DNA from: Pegea sp. RAD2-039
Lineage: Eukaryota; Chordata; Thaliacea; Salpida; Salpidae
Length of the DNA stretch: 64,000 bases
Assembly (NCBI GenBank): GCA_034620365.1
Contig: JAQGEQ010000276.1
Coordinates: forward strand, 18,986-82,985
Direction: 5' to 3'
How positions within the stretch are numbered: the stretch's first letter is position 1; each line of letters begins with the position of its first letter. Below the pieces are notes generated by a model that saw only the letters and a program-made list of their open reading frames with translations, made no database searches and was not told the origin of the DNA. The position numbers and the translations under genes were made by a program. Positions 12,340 to 24,061 of the stretch are shown in pieces.

Positions 12340-13300
12340 AATAACCACTGGTCCCACATCTTCTTTTTCCACTTCCTCTTTGCACATACCCTTCCATTTC
12401 ACAAAATATCAATTTACAGAAGCCCATCATCAAATCTCACAAGCTTCAAAAAGACAATTCTTCTATCACATTAGGTATGCTCTTCAACGCACGGTCGATT
12501 ATTAACAAAATTTTCCAATTGAAAGCTCTTTTGCATTCCCAAGATTTCACATTTGTTTTTATCACTGAAACTTGGTTGAAACCGTTTTATCCTGATTCTT
12601 TTCTGGTTGACGGTAATCTTTTTTGTGTTTTGCGTTGTGATAGACTGTATGATAGAGGCGGCGGTGTTTGAGTAATTAACAAAACATCGCTTGCACCCAA
12701 GATGTCTATTTTTCGAAAAGATTTTAATTATAAATTATGAGGTCCACTATAGGCCTTGAGAATTGTCAAAGTTTTTTCAAAAAACGAAAATGAAAAATAA
12801 CCACTGGACCCACATCTTCTTTTTCACATTTCTTCTAAGTCCAAATTTTTTCGTTTTATATGTACCTACCTACCACCGTCTTAAATTAATGATGAGGTTA
12901 CTATTAAGTCCTTATTGAAGGTTCTGAAGAGTGTTGTGTGTCCTGAGTTATATATTTTATGGGATTTTAATTTTGGTAAAATTGATTGGAATAACCCGAA
13001 TTTAGCATTTATTGGAAAATCGTTTAACTTGGATATCGATAACACTAATTTCGTTCTTCTGTCATTCGTTCATATATTTTTAAAAATCAGCAAGGAGACA
13101 ATAAAGGAAGTTAAATTAAGATTTTTATCTAAATTAACTAAGAGTATAAAAAAAACTGCAAAGAAATTTGAAAAATTAATAAAATCTGGTGGTGGAAATA
13201 AAAACAACATATTTTTAATAAAGTTAACTTTGATGAAACAATATAAATCTTTTCATTTTGATATATTCCTCAACCATAATAAGTGATAATATAAAGAAAA
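12340..13300 (+). mobile_element. Degenerate non-LTR retrotransposon, copy B (endonuclease part)
   Basis: Two short frames show an AP-type endonuclease of the CR1/jockey kind: 12477-12671 reads LFNARSIINKIFQLK and FVFITETWLKP (start of the domain, with the TETW catalytic region), and 12915-13100 contains LYILWDFNFGKIDW, corresponding to the usual GDFN..IDW block. Stops and frame changes separate them. A motif near 12345 (AATAACCACTGGTCCCACAT) is repeated near 12796. The RT is missing: the sequence jumps at about 13310 into the dispersed repeat otherwise found 3' of copy A. Confidence 0.7.
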
Positions 13301-13560
13301 AGTTTGCAATTAAAATAAACTTTAATTTTAAGTATATATTAATTTTTAAAAATGTTCTTGCCTTGTGCATTTTATGATAAGGGAACATTTGAATTAAGCC
13401 ACAGTTAACGTAATTTCCTATTTCTTAGATAATAAATGTAATAGTTTTAATGACTGTTTAAGGAAACGAAATATCTTAAATATTAAAATTATTTTAAACT
13501 GATTCGTGTTGGTAAAAGACAAAAAGTATTTTTATCAAAGAAAAGATATTATTGTAGATC
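13300..13560. repeat. Dispersed repeat, copy 2 (pair at 4726-4985)
   Basis: Near-identical direct repeat of 4726-4985. The preceding about 90 bp (13213-13305) also match 2580-2690, the sequence just before the reverse transcriptase of copy A. In this copy the two flanks are joined directly, without the roughly 2-kb RT segment. Confidence 0.85.
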
Positions 13561-14222
13561 TAAATATACCAAATACTCGTTTAATTTTAGTTACTATTTA
13601 TTTTCTGAAGTATATTTTTATCTAAATGTTTTTGTATTCAACTAAATTTTCTTGAAATTTTAATGAAAATAAAACAAATATAATTTACAAAATGAAATTT
13701 TTGATCTTTTAAACAAAACTTTCAATTATTTTAATCTTGTTTTTATAATGTTAATTTTTTTCACTTAAAATTTAATTCTTCTGATAATTTTCTAATTGAT
13801 AAGAATTTCATTATTAAAATAAATGAATGATAAAATACATAACTTGTCTTTATATAATTTATTATAATTGTAGCATATTGTCTTTAAATTTTAACTTTTA
13901 AAGTTCTATTAAAATATTTTAAAAATCATAAAAATAATAAATGATTAATTTCATTTATATATAAATCATTACTTGAAACAAGTTGTTGACATTATTCCAT
14001 TTAATGATATTTTGAAGTTTGTTTCTGATTCTACATGATTTAAATTCAACTAATTTAGTCTATATAATAATTATAATTAACTTTCTCAATATTTTAACTT
14101 CATAATTTCAAAACAGATAATTAATCATTTAATAATTATTTCTAATCACTTTTCTTTTAAAGTTCAATTTTTATTTCTAATTCTTATGATTTTGTATTCA
14201 CGTAAAAACTAAACAAAGAAAA

Positions 14223-16918
14223 ATGAACTATAATCAACAAGCACATTCGTCACCTATTAATATCAGTGGTAAGTTTAAAACATCATTCAATTCCATCAAT
14301 AATTCAACAAAATTTCAATTTTAGGGATTCTTTATCAAATGATAGATGATTATGAACCTCAAGTTGATAGTTGTATCCGATGCTTAAGAAATCAAACGAT
14401 TTATGTTCAAAAACCTTTCGTGTTTGAATTTCAGGTTATTATTTTAGAATATATAAACACTTTCAATAAAATTTCAATTATTGTCAAATATTTTGATGAT
14501 AAATTTGATTTATTTCCAATATAATTTGAAAGAGATAATCTATTTTATGATGTAATTTAATTTCTTCAATAAAATCTTTTCAAACTTTTTATATATATTA
14601 TAAATATTTATTTTATTATACATATTGTATAGATAACATGATTGTATATAATAAATGTTTATATATATATTATATATGTTTGTTATTATATTTTTACTTT
14701 ATACTTTTATGGGTGAATAATTAATTATTACTTTCACCACTTCAGTAAGTTTTGTAAGCTTTGCTTGCTGTGCTGGTCAACTGCAAGTTGGTTTTCTAAT
14801 TTTCTATTATGTTTATTGATATTTTAAGTTATATTTTAGTGAATATTATATGGTTGATAACAAAGTTTTATAATATAAAATCTATTTGTATCAAGTTTGT
14901 TTGTAGTAATTTTATTTGTATTAAGTTTGTTTGTTTGTTTGAAATCCAGTGAAGTAAATGAGACTTATTAACAGGGAACTGAAAGGAGACCAACTGGTTG
15001 GTTGTATGGTTTGAATATGGATACAAATGAGTCAGGTTACATTCCAGCAGAGTTTGCTCAATTCAATCAATTTATTTACCGACAAATCAACACTCCAACA
15101 AAACCATTTTCATCTACATCTAATTTACCAGCAGTTCCTGAAATTGATCAAACTGTTGATTCAAGGTAAGGTCTTCATCTTGATTTTCTAACTCATCTAC
15201 TTCTTTATAGAACTTCTACGAATTATGTTCCTGTCTCCATCTCAAGTCCAAGTGAAAATGAAAAGATGAAGCAAAGCACAAAAACAGATTTAAACTTAGA
15301 AGTAAAAATCTTCATTATACTTCAGAAATTTTTGTGATCCACAAATTACATTTTCTTCAACATCTGAATTTGAAACTTATCATTTCTTCCCAGGAACAGA
15401 ATTGGTACTGGGGGAAGGTGAGTAAAGAGGAGGTAAACTCAGCTCTAAACGGAACTGCCGATGGATCATTCCTTGTTCGTGACTCCCAAGACCCTGGATG
15501 CTACACTTTGACATTAAGAAAAAGTGATTTGAAAGATTGAAGATGAAAAATTTAATGTTCAGTTTGTAGATGCGACAAATAAGTTAATAAAAATTCATGA
15601 AGAAGGCGGAATGTTTGGTTTTTCTCTTCCCTTTCAATTTACATCAGTTGTTTCTCTGATTGGATATTATCGAAGACAATCACTAGAAGCTTACAACACA
15701 GATCTCAACATCACACTGAAACACGCGATCCGTAAACCTGTAGATCTTCATCAATTGATCTTTAGATGAAATTAATTTGATTTCTTTCAACAGCTGATAC
15801 CAATGTCAAAAAAAGAAAGTATTTTACAAAGTCTTCACGGTGATGATCTTAACTTGATAAATACAAATCAATCTTTAGAGGATGCATGCCGGAGTCAAAG
15901 CAATCTACAAAATGTAAAATTTCAATCTGAAAACCTTCCTTTCAAATCTAATTCCGCATTTTCTAGTTGATTAAAAAGCAGAAGAACGCGATCGAGTGTT
16001 TTCGTGTTTCTCTTTCTATGATGGAAGAGTCAAAGTTGACTTTAAAAACTAATAAAGAGAAACTGACAGATGGTCAAGATGAACAGAGGTTTTCTGACTC
16101 CTTAATTTTCAGATTTTCAACTTTTTGATTTCTTTAGAATTTTGGAAAATCAACGGAAGAAGGTTGAAAGATTAAAAATCCTTCAAAAAGAAATGCAAAG
16201 AACTCATGAAAGATTAGAAGATACTCTTCATGAAATCCAACAAGGCGAAGCTCGAATAAGCGAACTTCGGAGTGACATCATCCGATTTAGAAGTCTTCGC
16301 GACTCGAAAACTGAGTATATGACGTCAAAAGCGCGCGAACTTTCGCTAATTTCAATCTGACAGATATCTTCGTTCGATGAATATCTCGGATTATGAAATA
16401 AATTCAGCTTTTGTTCAACTTGTAGAAGAAGAAGAAGAAAACATTTACCATCTTCCAGAGTTGGATTTAGAAGAAAAGTACCCTCAACATTGCAAAGAAA
16501 ATACTTGGTATTATCCCAAGTTTACTAGGTCCTGATCTTCATCATTAAGATCACAATCTTTACTGATCTTCATTTTTAGGGAAGAAGCTATCCGTGTCTT
16601 GAAGGGAAGGAAGAATGGGACATTCCTGATCAGAGATCGAGGGTCAATTGGACCTCCTTATGCTTGCTCTTTAGTGTAAGTGATGTGACGTCATATTTCT
16701 CGTGTCAACTTAAGACGCGCGCGTTTGTAATCTTTAGAGCAAATGGTGAAGTACATCATTGTTTGATTCAACAAACAAAAGATGGTTATGGATTTGCTGA
16801 ACCGTTCAATCTTCATTCATCACTTCGTGACCTTGTACTTCATTACGCTCACAACGAACTTACTCCTCATAATGATCTTCTCAACACTACCTTGGCTCTT
16901 CCACTTGGTGTCAGCTAG
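14223..16918 (+). CDS. PIK3R1: PI3-kinase regulatory subunit (p85/p55-like)
   Basis: Adaptor that binds and restrains the p110 catalytic subunit and recruits it to phosphotyrosine sites; the symbol denotes the family. Twelve exons: 14223-14268, 14325-14434, 14975-15165, 15211-15301, 15394-15523, 15570-15739, 15794-15913, 15967-16088, 16138-16323, 16364-16528, 16580-16675, 16738-16918; 535 residues, all phases consistent. Domains: divergent SH3 split by a 540-nt intron ([11 protein letters not shown] and [10 protein letters not shown] match the p85 SH3 end); N-terminal SH2 starting NWYWGKVS with GSFLVRDS; coiled-coil inter-SH2; C-terminal SH2 with GTFLIRDR and [20 protein letters not shown]. 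There is no RhoGAP/BH domain, so the chain resembles a short p85. In the iSH2, the position aligned by eye to human Asn564 appears to be Ser. Confidence 0.93.
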
Positions 16919-19337
16919 GTGAAGATCATTATGACGTCATCATCGCCTTTTTCAATTCTTTTTTTTGTAGGTTTTTTAAATCGACAAATCTTCTTTTTAA
17001 TCGGATTTTTATTGATAAGTGATGACGTCACAAGTGGCAACGCGTGTACTTTTTATCAATTTTTATTGGACAATTCCGTCTTTTACAGACCAACAACCAC
17101 TTTTCTGCAAATTTCTGGTTTCATTTCTTATTTTTCGGCGGCATATTTAGATTTTTTACTTATTTTTTCATTTATTTAGAATTTCTTTATATTTTAAGCC
17201 TTCAACTTAAAGTTTCTCGTTTCAACCAATTAAAAGACAACAAATTTTTTATCAGAAATATTTGGATTAAGTCAATCGAGTTTAACAAATTAGTAATTTC
17301 ATAATCTGCTTCGAGACTTGCTGACGTCACATCTGCGTTTTAAAAGACAACATTTCTATTTTCTGACTTCTAACTTTCTTGTTTGACCAAATAGCGACTA
17401 ACAATCATTTTCAGCTTAATTCTTTTAATCAGTAATTCGCATTTTTCTATTTTTTTTTGTATTTAGAATAAAATCTGGAATTTTCTTTTCGTATAAAACT
17501 GGAATACAAAACAAGAGTTTTATAAAAAGTTGGAATAATTCGAGTTGTTTGATGATAAAAAAAGACCACTAAATGTTAGTAGCGAAATATTGAAGCAAAT
17601 AAGATCTGTAATCAGATCAAAATTTAGATTTTAAGAATCAAGTTTTTGTGAAAAGGGAAAGATTTTTTTCATCTTCTGAACTGACATTCCAAAATCAAAT
17701 ATTTGAAATTTATAATTTTTCAATCATTTTCTATTTACTATGTAATCACATTGACATTAAAGACAGCAGCACAAAGTTTTTAATAAAATACTGATGAAGC
17801 AAAACAGAAACTGGAAGTTTTGATAAAAGTCAACATTTCATCGTAAAAGTTTTTTATCTAAAATCGAAATTCAGTTTTTCAACATTTAATTTATTAGGAA
17901 ACTGGAACATTTGTTCGAAAATTGATTTTGGAAACTTCTTATCAGTCTGAAATCAATCTTTTTTATTTTATAATTTTGTTTTTATATATTTAGCTGTTTA
18001 TAAATAAAAACTAAAATAGATTTAATATTTAAATGATATATTTTGAAAATATTTTATCTTTGAAGAGCTATTTCAGTTTTTTTAAGTTTATTTATTGTGC
18101 TTTTTATATTTTATAAAAATTTTACAAAATTGTTATCAATAATTTAGTTAATTGTATTTTCTTTATAAATTACAGAATTTATTTTCTTAATTTTGTTGAT
18201 AATTTTGGACTGATGTGATTTTATTAAATTTTATATTTCTTAGATTGTATTTTGACTAATTCTCAAGTAACCACAAGGAACCATATTTCAATCTATTAAT
18301 AAATTTGGTTTCTTATTTATGAAACTGTTATCAATAATTTATATCAACTTTCAAGTGAACAATTTCCTTAAAATTTTCTTTCTCACAAAAAACCTTTAAA
18401 TTATTTTAACTTTGATGAAAATGTCATTTGGATGATTATTACCAATTATTTAGATGAATTTGAAATAATGTAATTTCAGTTCTACATATCAATGTAATTA
18501 CTTCTACAAATCAACAACTTTAAATTGAATCAAATCTTTCATGGTTTTTATGAATCAAATTTATTTTGTTGCTGAGAAGTCAACAATATTCTCGACTCTT
18601 CAACTTTTATAAAATCTTTAATAAATTAATCTTTAAATGATCAACTTAAAGTTATTTGAGCTTCCTACACTTATACAGTAAATAGAAGAAAATAACTTCT
18701 TTTGTATAAGATTTAATTTTAGTGAAAAGTATCATGAAAGGGACCTATTGGTCTGGAGACATAAGGGGACATAGGTCTTGACATCAAGGTCAGCTCTGTG
18801 GATTTTCTACTGGGCTTGATGTCTTATATAGCATTTACTTATCCCCAAGTAACAAGGTACCTAAAAATAAGAGAGTAAATACAAGAGATGAACTTTTCAT
18901 TCTTTTACAAGATCTGTTTGAAATAAATTAGGAAAGAAACTAGGTGGCGTATTAGAGTAAGAAATATTTCGTTAGTCAGCTGGCTATTGACGTTCATATC
19001 ATCTATAAACTGCTCATATATCTTTGTAAGGTGCCAGTAAAGATGCCAAAAATCTTTTTAAAGCTGTAAACTTTCATTTAGAATTTTATATTTGCGACGA
19101 TGTCACAAGTAACAGAAGTTAGTTCTTAAATCACTAATTACATCGGGTTTAACCCGTTTGTACTTTTGTTAAAACTTGTTAATAATTGATAATATTAATC
19201 TAATAATTATTTATATAAATTATTTTATTGAATTTTGTGTTTTAACAATAAATAACGGACTTTAAATTTCATTTTTTTTGTTTTTTTATTTCGATAATTA
19301 ACACACAATTGCAGAATCTTACATAAAACATAAAGTC
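16919..19337. other. Intergenic region between PIK3R and the 19.3-kb gene
   Basis: Two plus-strand frames just after the PIK3R stop (to 17304) are A/T-biased and look like 3' UTR. Three TGACGTCA palindromes lie at 16932-16939, 17023-17030 and 17322-17329. Near 19144 there is a near-palindrome CGGGTTTAACCCG. No further gene or recognisable repeat is seen. Confidence 0.5.
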
Positions 19338-20633
19338 TTAATCAGAATTGTTCCTTTTTAAAAACCAATTGAAGAAGTTACTGAAAATGGGAAAGCCCCA
19401 TTTTCTTTCAGTCGATTCTTCATTAAGTTGCTCATCACTTTCTGAGTTTTTTTCAAAATTTGAGTAAAGTACATTAAGTGTCAAGCCACCACAACCATCT
19501 TTAGTTGGTTGTTCTGCAACACACTTCTCTGTTTGCTTTTCACATGTCTTCAACGTATCCTGTGAAGACTGTTGCAAAGTTGAAAGTTCCCAGAAGCTCA
19601 ACGCGCTTTTTTCGGAGTTACATTTTGAATTATTCCAAGTTTTATCAGTCGAGGAACTCGTCCATTCTATTCGTTCTCCACTAAACTTACTTCGAGATTC
19701 GTTTGAAGATTTTTCACTTTTACAAATAGTCAGTGAGCTTTTCCAAATAGTCGGTGAGCTTTTACTCGAGCGTTTACGTTTAGTTTCACGGCTCGATTTC
19801 TCGCTATTCTTACGCTTCGATCCACACTTCTGAGAGAGGTTAATCTTAGTTTCTTCTATCTGTTCAATTTTCTTGCCACTCCCGTTTTCATTTGTCTTTC
19901 TGTCATCTTTTCGTCGATTTTTCAAATCTTTCAAATCTTCAAGAGTTTGTTTCTTATCTTCATTTTCTATTTTAATCTTTAATGGAAAAGTTGTTTTCTT
20001 GTCAATTTTTTTCAGCAGAATTTCAACTTCTTCTCCAAGTTTTAAACTTTTGGCACTTGGAGAAATTACTCTGCTGGCGTTATTCAAATCACAACAAGAA
20101 CTGTTTCTTTTAACTCGAAGCTGATTGGACGATTTTTTAACCAATAGAAATGATTTTGTAGAAAGTGACTCTAACTTTTTCCTTCTTTTTTTTGCTGAAC
20201 ATTTTGAACTTTTAGATTCACTTTTTGGTTTATTTAATTTAATATTTTCTTCATCTGTAAATAAAAATAAGATTTTTATAAAAGATAATATTTTATTGAA
20301 ATAAAATGAATTTTACCAAATCCAATAAACTTTTCGCTTTTCAATATAGTTTCCTCATCTCTATTTTCCTGAATTATTAAAATAATTAAAATATTTTATC
20401 AGCTTTTAATTTACTGAAAACAATTATAACTAAATTAGTTTCTATAAAAATAAAAATAAAATATTTGTTTCATTGACAGTCAGAATACTCAGAATTAAAT
20501 ATAAGTTTTGCTGAATTAAAAGTTTAGTTACTTCTTTGGTTTCTTTAAGTGATTTTTTATCAGATGAATTGGAACTACAATTGCCATAAGGACGTTTACG
20601 TTTGCTTTTTTCATAGCCACCTGCTTTCGGCAT
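19338..20633 (-). CDS. Lys/Ser-rich protein of unknown function
   Basis: Three exons on the minus strand, 20633-20532, 20368-20317 and 20254-19338, give 356 residues; both introns are GT-AG and keep frame. I recognise no domain. The protein is dominated by Lys, Ser, Glu and Asn and starts MPKAGGYEKSKRKRPYGNCS, with several clusters such as KKRRKK and KRKRSSKSS that could act as nuclear localisation signals. The C-terminus is different: aromatic and hydrophobic (KWGFPIFSNFFNWFLKR), possibly a short docking helix. Low complexity suggests a disordered nuclear protein. A TGACGTCA palindrome lies about 200 bp upstream of the start (20836-20843). TAF11 begins 1.25 kb away in divergent orientation. 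Confidence 0.7.
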
Positions 20634-20835
20634 CTTTCACTTTCTTAAGTTCTGCAATTTGGATTTATATTTCTTAACCAACTCAATATATCAAAAGGAA
20701 CTGTTAATATTCAGTAATTTGAGAAATAAATCAAAGCAAAAGCAAAATATTGAAATTTAAAATTAAGCAAATCACTAGCTCATCAAGATAAGTTCGTTAA
20801 AACTGTCGAAAATGCGCAACACAACTGTGGCATTG

Positions 20836-20843
20836 TGACGTCA
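20836..20843. promoter_or_regulatory. CRE-like palindrome upstream of the 19.3-kb gene
   Basis: Perfect TGACGTCA, the CREB/ATF consensus, about 200 bp upstream of the minus-strand start codon at 20633. In position it could be a promoter element, but the same 8-mer is frequent in introns elsewhere in the window, so function here is only a possibility. Confidence 0.35.
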
Positions 20844-21885
20844 CTATTGCTTATTATTGGATCAATCGAAGATTGTTCTTTATTTCTTCAGTAAAATTAT
20901 CTTAGAAAATTATTTCATTCACAGAAAATAAGTAAATTTTTTCGTTTCTAGAAATCTTGAAATATAAAACAAAAACGACAAAAATAGAAAATAATAATTT
21001 CATAAAAGTTTTTTAATTGCGAGGGACAGTATATAAGTAATAATTGAGCTATCAAAGCCTTACAACTCAACAAATAATAATAAAATAAAAAGTTTTTTAG
21101 AATAATTTCTAAACTTTTAATACAAAGAGTAGAATAAATTTAATAATAAACAAAAATACATTTTTTTACTGGTAGATTCTAAAATCCTTTCTTTAAAGAT
21201 GAACTCAGAAAGCTAAAATAAATTAATTCGTTTGATATAATTTAACAGTTCAAAAAAATTCGACAACATAAAAAATTTCACAACAATATAAACTTCATTT
21301 ACTTGCATAAGTCTGAAAAATACTGAAAAAAAACTGTTTATTCCATTTTTAAAAAGTAGAAACTAATAAATTGAAGATTTGGTTTCCAAATTGTTTTTTT
21401 AATTTTCATATTAACTATTTATAAAAATTTATATTTTTAGAGGATAGATAACTCTCAGGAAAGGGTATTAACCTTTTTCCTTTTGTTTTTTAGTAAGAAA
21501 TATTCGATTTATTGTAATTTCTGAAACTTTTTTTTCTACTTTATCATTTAAATTTTCATTTCCTTATAATTAATTAATTCTTTTATTTTACTAATAAATT
21601 TTTTTGTTCATATTTTAAACTTTTATATTTAATGAGTTATGTAATATTAGTTAACTGAATTTTTAAAAATCATTTTCTAATTATATTAAGAAATAAAGTT
21701 TATGTTTTTATTTGTAGAATTTTTTATAAGTTATTTTTTCTAATTCTTTCGATGTTATTGAAATATATAAATTTTGAAATATAATTTTGTCAATTTTCTT
21801 TTTTACTTTAAGGTTAAATATTATTATCAAATTTTCTATATTACAGAATTATCATCTTTAAATAAAAGTTTAGAAATTGTCAGAA

Positions 21886-22872
21886 ATGAATGAAGAAGCA
21901 TCTCATATCTTAAAGAGGTCTTCATCTTCATCTCCTGCTTCATCTGAAGTTAAAAAGATAAAAGAAGAAAAATCTGAATGTTCTTCAACTTCTAAAACAG
22001 AAATTCAAACTTCTAAACAGAAGAAGCGATTTTCTGAAGCGGCAAAAAGAATCAAAATGCAGTTGAGGACTTTTTCAAATTCTAGAAATAATTTTTATGT
22101 TTAATAATCTTTTATTTTTCCTCATATCCAAAAATGTTTGTTAATAGATATATTTTATATTATTTAAAACTAATATATGGAAAATATTTTATGAAAATAT
22201 AAAAGTGTAGCAATTATTAAACTTTATAAATTGAAGACAAATTATTAAAATATTTTAATTTAGTTGAAATACAACTTTAAAAAATTATCTTAAAACTTCT
22301 TGAATAAACTCTTGGAGATGCTTTTATATAAATTCTGAATTTCAATTTTTTATTTATAAATCTCTTTCTTCTTAAAATTTAGCTTTTTAATATTTTTTTA
22401 ATATAAATAAAATATTTTTTATAAAAACTATTTTATAAACTTTCATCAAGCTATATTTATTTAATTTTTTACTTCTTGTAGACGACTAGTTCAATCTTTT
22501 TCTGAAGATCAACTTAGTAGATATGAAATGTATAGAAGATCTTCTTTTCCTAAAGCTGGATTTAAACGACTGATGCAAAATATTTCAGGATGTGGAATTT
22601 CACAAAATGTTGTGATTGCAATGTCTGGAATTTCAAAGGTTTTAAAAACATTCTGTAATCATTAAATTGTTGAAACACAAGATTTGCTTCAAGTAAATCT
22701 GAATAATAATTTTTAGGTATTTATTGGTGAGGTTATGGAAGAAGCTCTTGACGTGATGGAGCAACTAGGAGATCAAGTTCCTGTCAAACCAAAACATATT
22801 CGCGAAGCTGTTAGAAGATTACAAAGCAAAAATGTTTTTCCTTACTCATCTTCCAAAACACCAAAAGTCTAA
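21886..22872 (+). CDS. TAF11: TFIID subunit TAF11
   Basis: TFIID component that pairs with TAF13 through a histone fold and contacts TBP/TFIIA. Three exons: 21886-22061, 22482-22638, 22717-22872, giving 162 residues. Exon 1 encodes a Ser/Lys/Glu-rich tail. The join at 22061/22482 restores the conserved [20 protein letters not shown]; reading on without splicing stops after about 11 codons. Then follow [33 protein letters not shown] and [11 protein letters not shown], the conserved TAF11 histone-fold helices. The ATG at 21886 is the first in frame. The protein is somewhat shorter than human TAF11, all from the variable N-terminus. Confidence 0.93.
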
Positions 22873-23318
22873 AACTTCTTTTTCGTTTTTTGTTTCAGTT
22901 ATCTCTGTTCGCTTTTAAGAATTTTGAACAAATTTTCAAAAAGTAGAAATTTAATTTCTTCATTTTCTTTTTTTGTAATTATAACATTAGTGTAAGGTGA
23001 TCAAAAAAGTTAAGACAGGGTAGCAAACAGTTGTAAGTTATATTTTCTGTAAGATTAGAAAAGTTGGTTGTTATGATGTAAGCTTAAAATTTTGAAATAC
23101 ATCAAATTATTATTGAAAGAAATCTGAAATAATATTAGATTAGAAATTCAAAATGTTGAACAGAATTTTGTATTAAACAGTTATGATAAAAACATTTTTA
23201 TCTTACGTTTAATTTCATCAGTGATTTTGTTAAACAATTTCATTTTGCTATTTTTTATGTTGTATTAGAATAATGCTGCTAAGTTTATTTAATAATTAAA
23301 TATTCTCTAAAATTGATT
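22873..23318. other. TAF11 3' flank
   Basis: A/T-rich sequence between the TAF11 stop and the 3' end of a minus-strand retroelement. No gene or repeat recognised. Confidence 0.5.
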
Positions 23319-24061
23319 TAATTTATTTATTACAATAAACGTGAAGGAGGGTGCCTGAAGAGAGCACCTCTCACTAACACACATTCTCACAAATAACATC
23401 TATTAAGTTAGAAATATAAAAAGATGTAACACATGGCATTTCAGTAGTCTTCAAAGCATATAACAGTGAACAATTACATAGAATGTTAATAATATAAAAA
23501 GGGGGGAAAATTACAGTTTAGAAATGACAATGTTGGCAATATTATAACGCTTCAACTTCTGCTTGAACAACGCGAGTGATTCTGACATGAAAATGTCTGA
23601 TGGCAGCTGGTTCCAAGTACTAATTGTTCGATATGAGAAAAAATTCGCTGTGATTAATATACCAGGTGATATGAGCTTATTAAGATGTAATGTGTGTCGT
23701 CTGAGCTGATATAACTTGAAAGAAGGACTAATAGAAAAGAAATCATCAAACTGAAGGTCAATTAAATTGTGGATAATTCTAAAAATAAGAATTAAGTCGT
23801 ATTTAATCCGTCGGATTTCCAAAGTATCTAAATTGAAGAAACTGAGACGATGTTTACGACTATCATATTTAATATTAAGTTTCCTGCATACTAATCTTGT
23901 AAATGTGGCCAGAACAGATTCGATTTTTTTGATATCACTAACTTGATATGGCATCCATGTACTAACATTGTATTCAAGAATTGGACGTACGTACAATTTG
24001 AAAAGATTGTTAAAAAAGCATGGATCCTTAGAATTAAAGGTCTTTATAATAAGATTGATTT
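23319..24061 (-). mobile_element. 5'-truncated non-LTR retrotransposon, copy C
   Basis: Minus-strand copy of the family at 2580-4720. From its 3' side it has the tail TTTATTGTAATAAATAAA, the GGTGC/GCACC hairpin and an open frame 23996-23511 of 161 residues (VRPILEYNVSTWMPYQ, ATFTRLVCRKLNIKYD, RRIKYDLILIFRIIHN, SYRTISTWNQLPSD), the post-palm C-terminal part of ORF2. Homology starts near 24061, so the copy is severely 5'-truncated as usual for LINE insertions. Its frame is intact where copy A is broken, which suggests a younger insertion. Confidence 0.85.

Noticed and set aside
16919-17304. Two hydrophobic open frames directly after PIK3R
   Set aside because: Phe/Ile-rich translation of T-rich 3' UTR; they contain TGACGTCA palindromes and no family signature.
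20442-20531. Extension of exon 1 of the 19.3-kb gene to a stop at 20442
   Set aside because: A GT donor at 20531 and two further in-frame exons give a much longer consistent protein; the extension is intron sequence.
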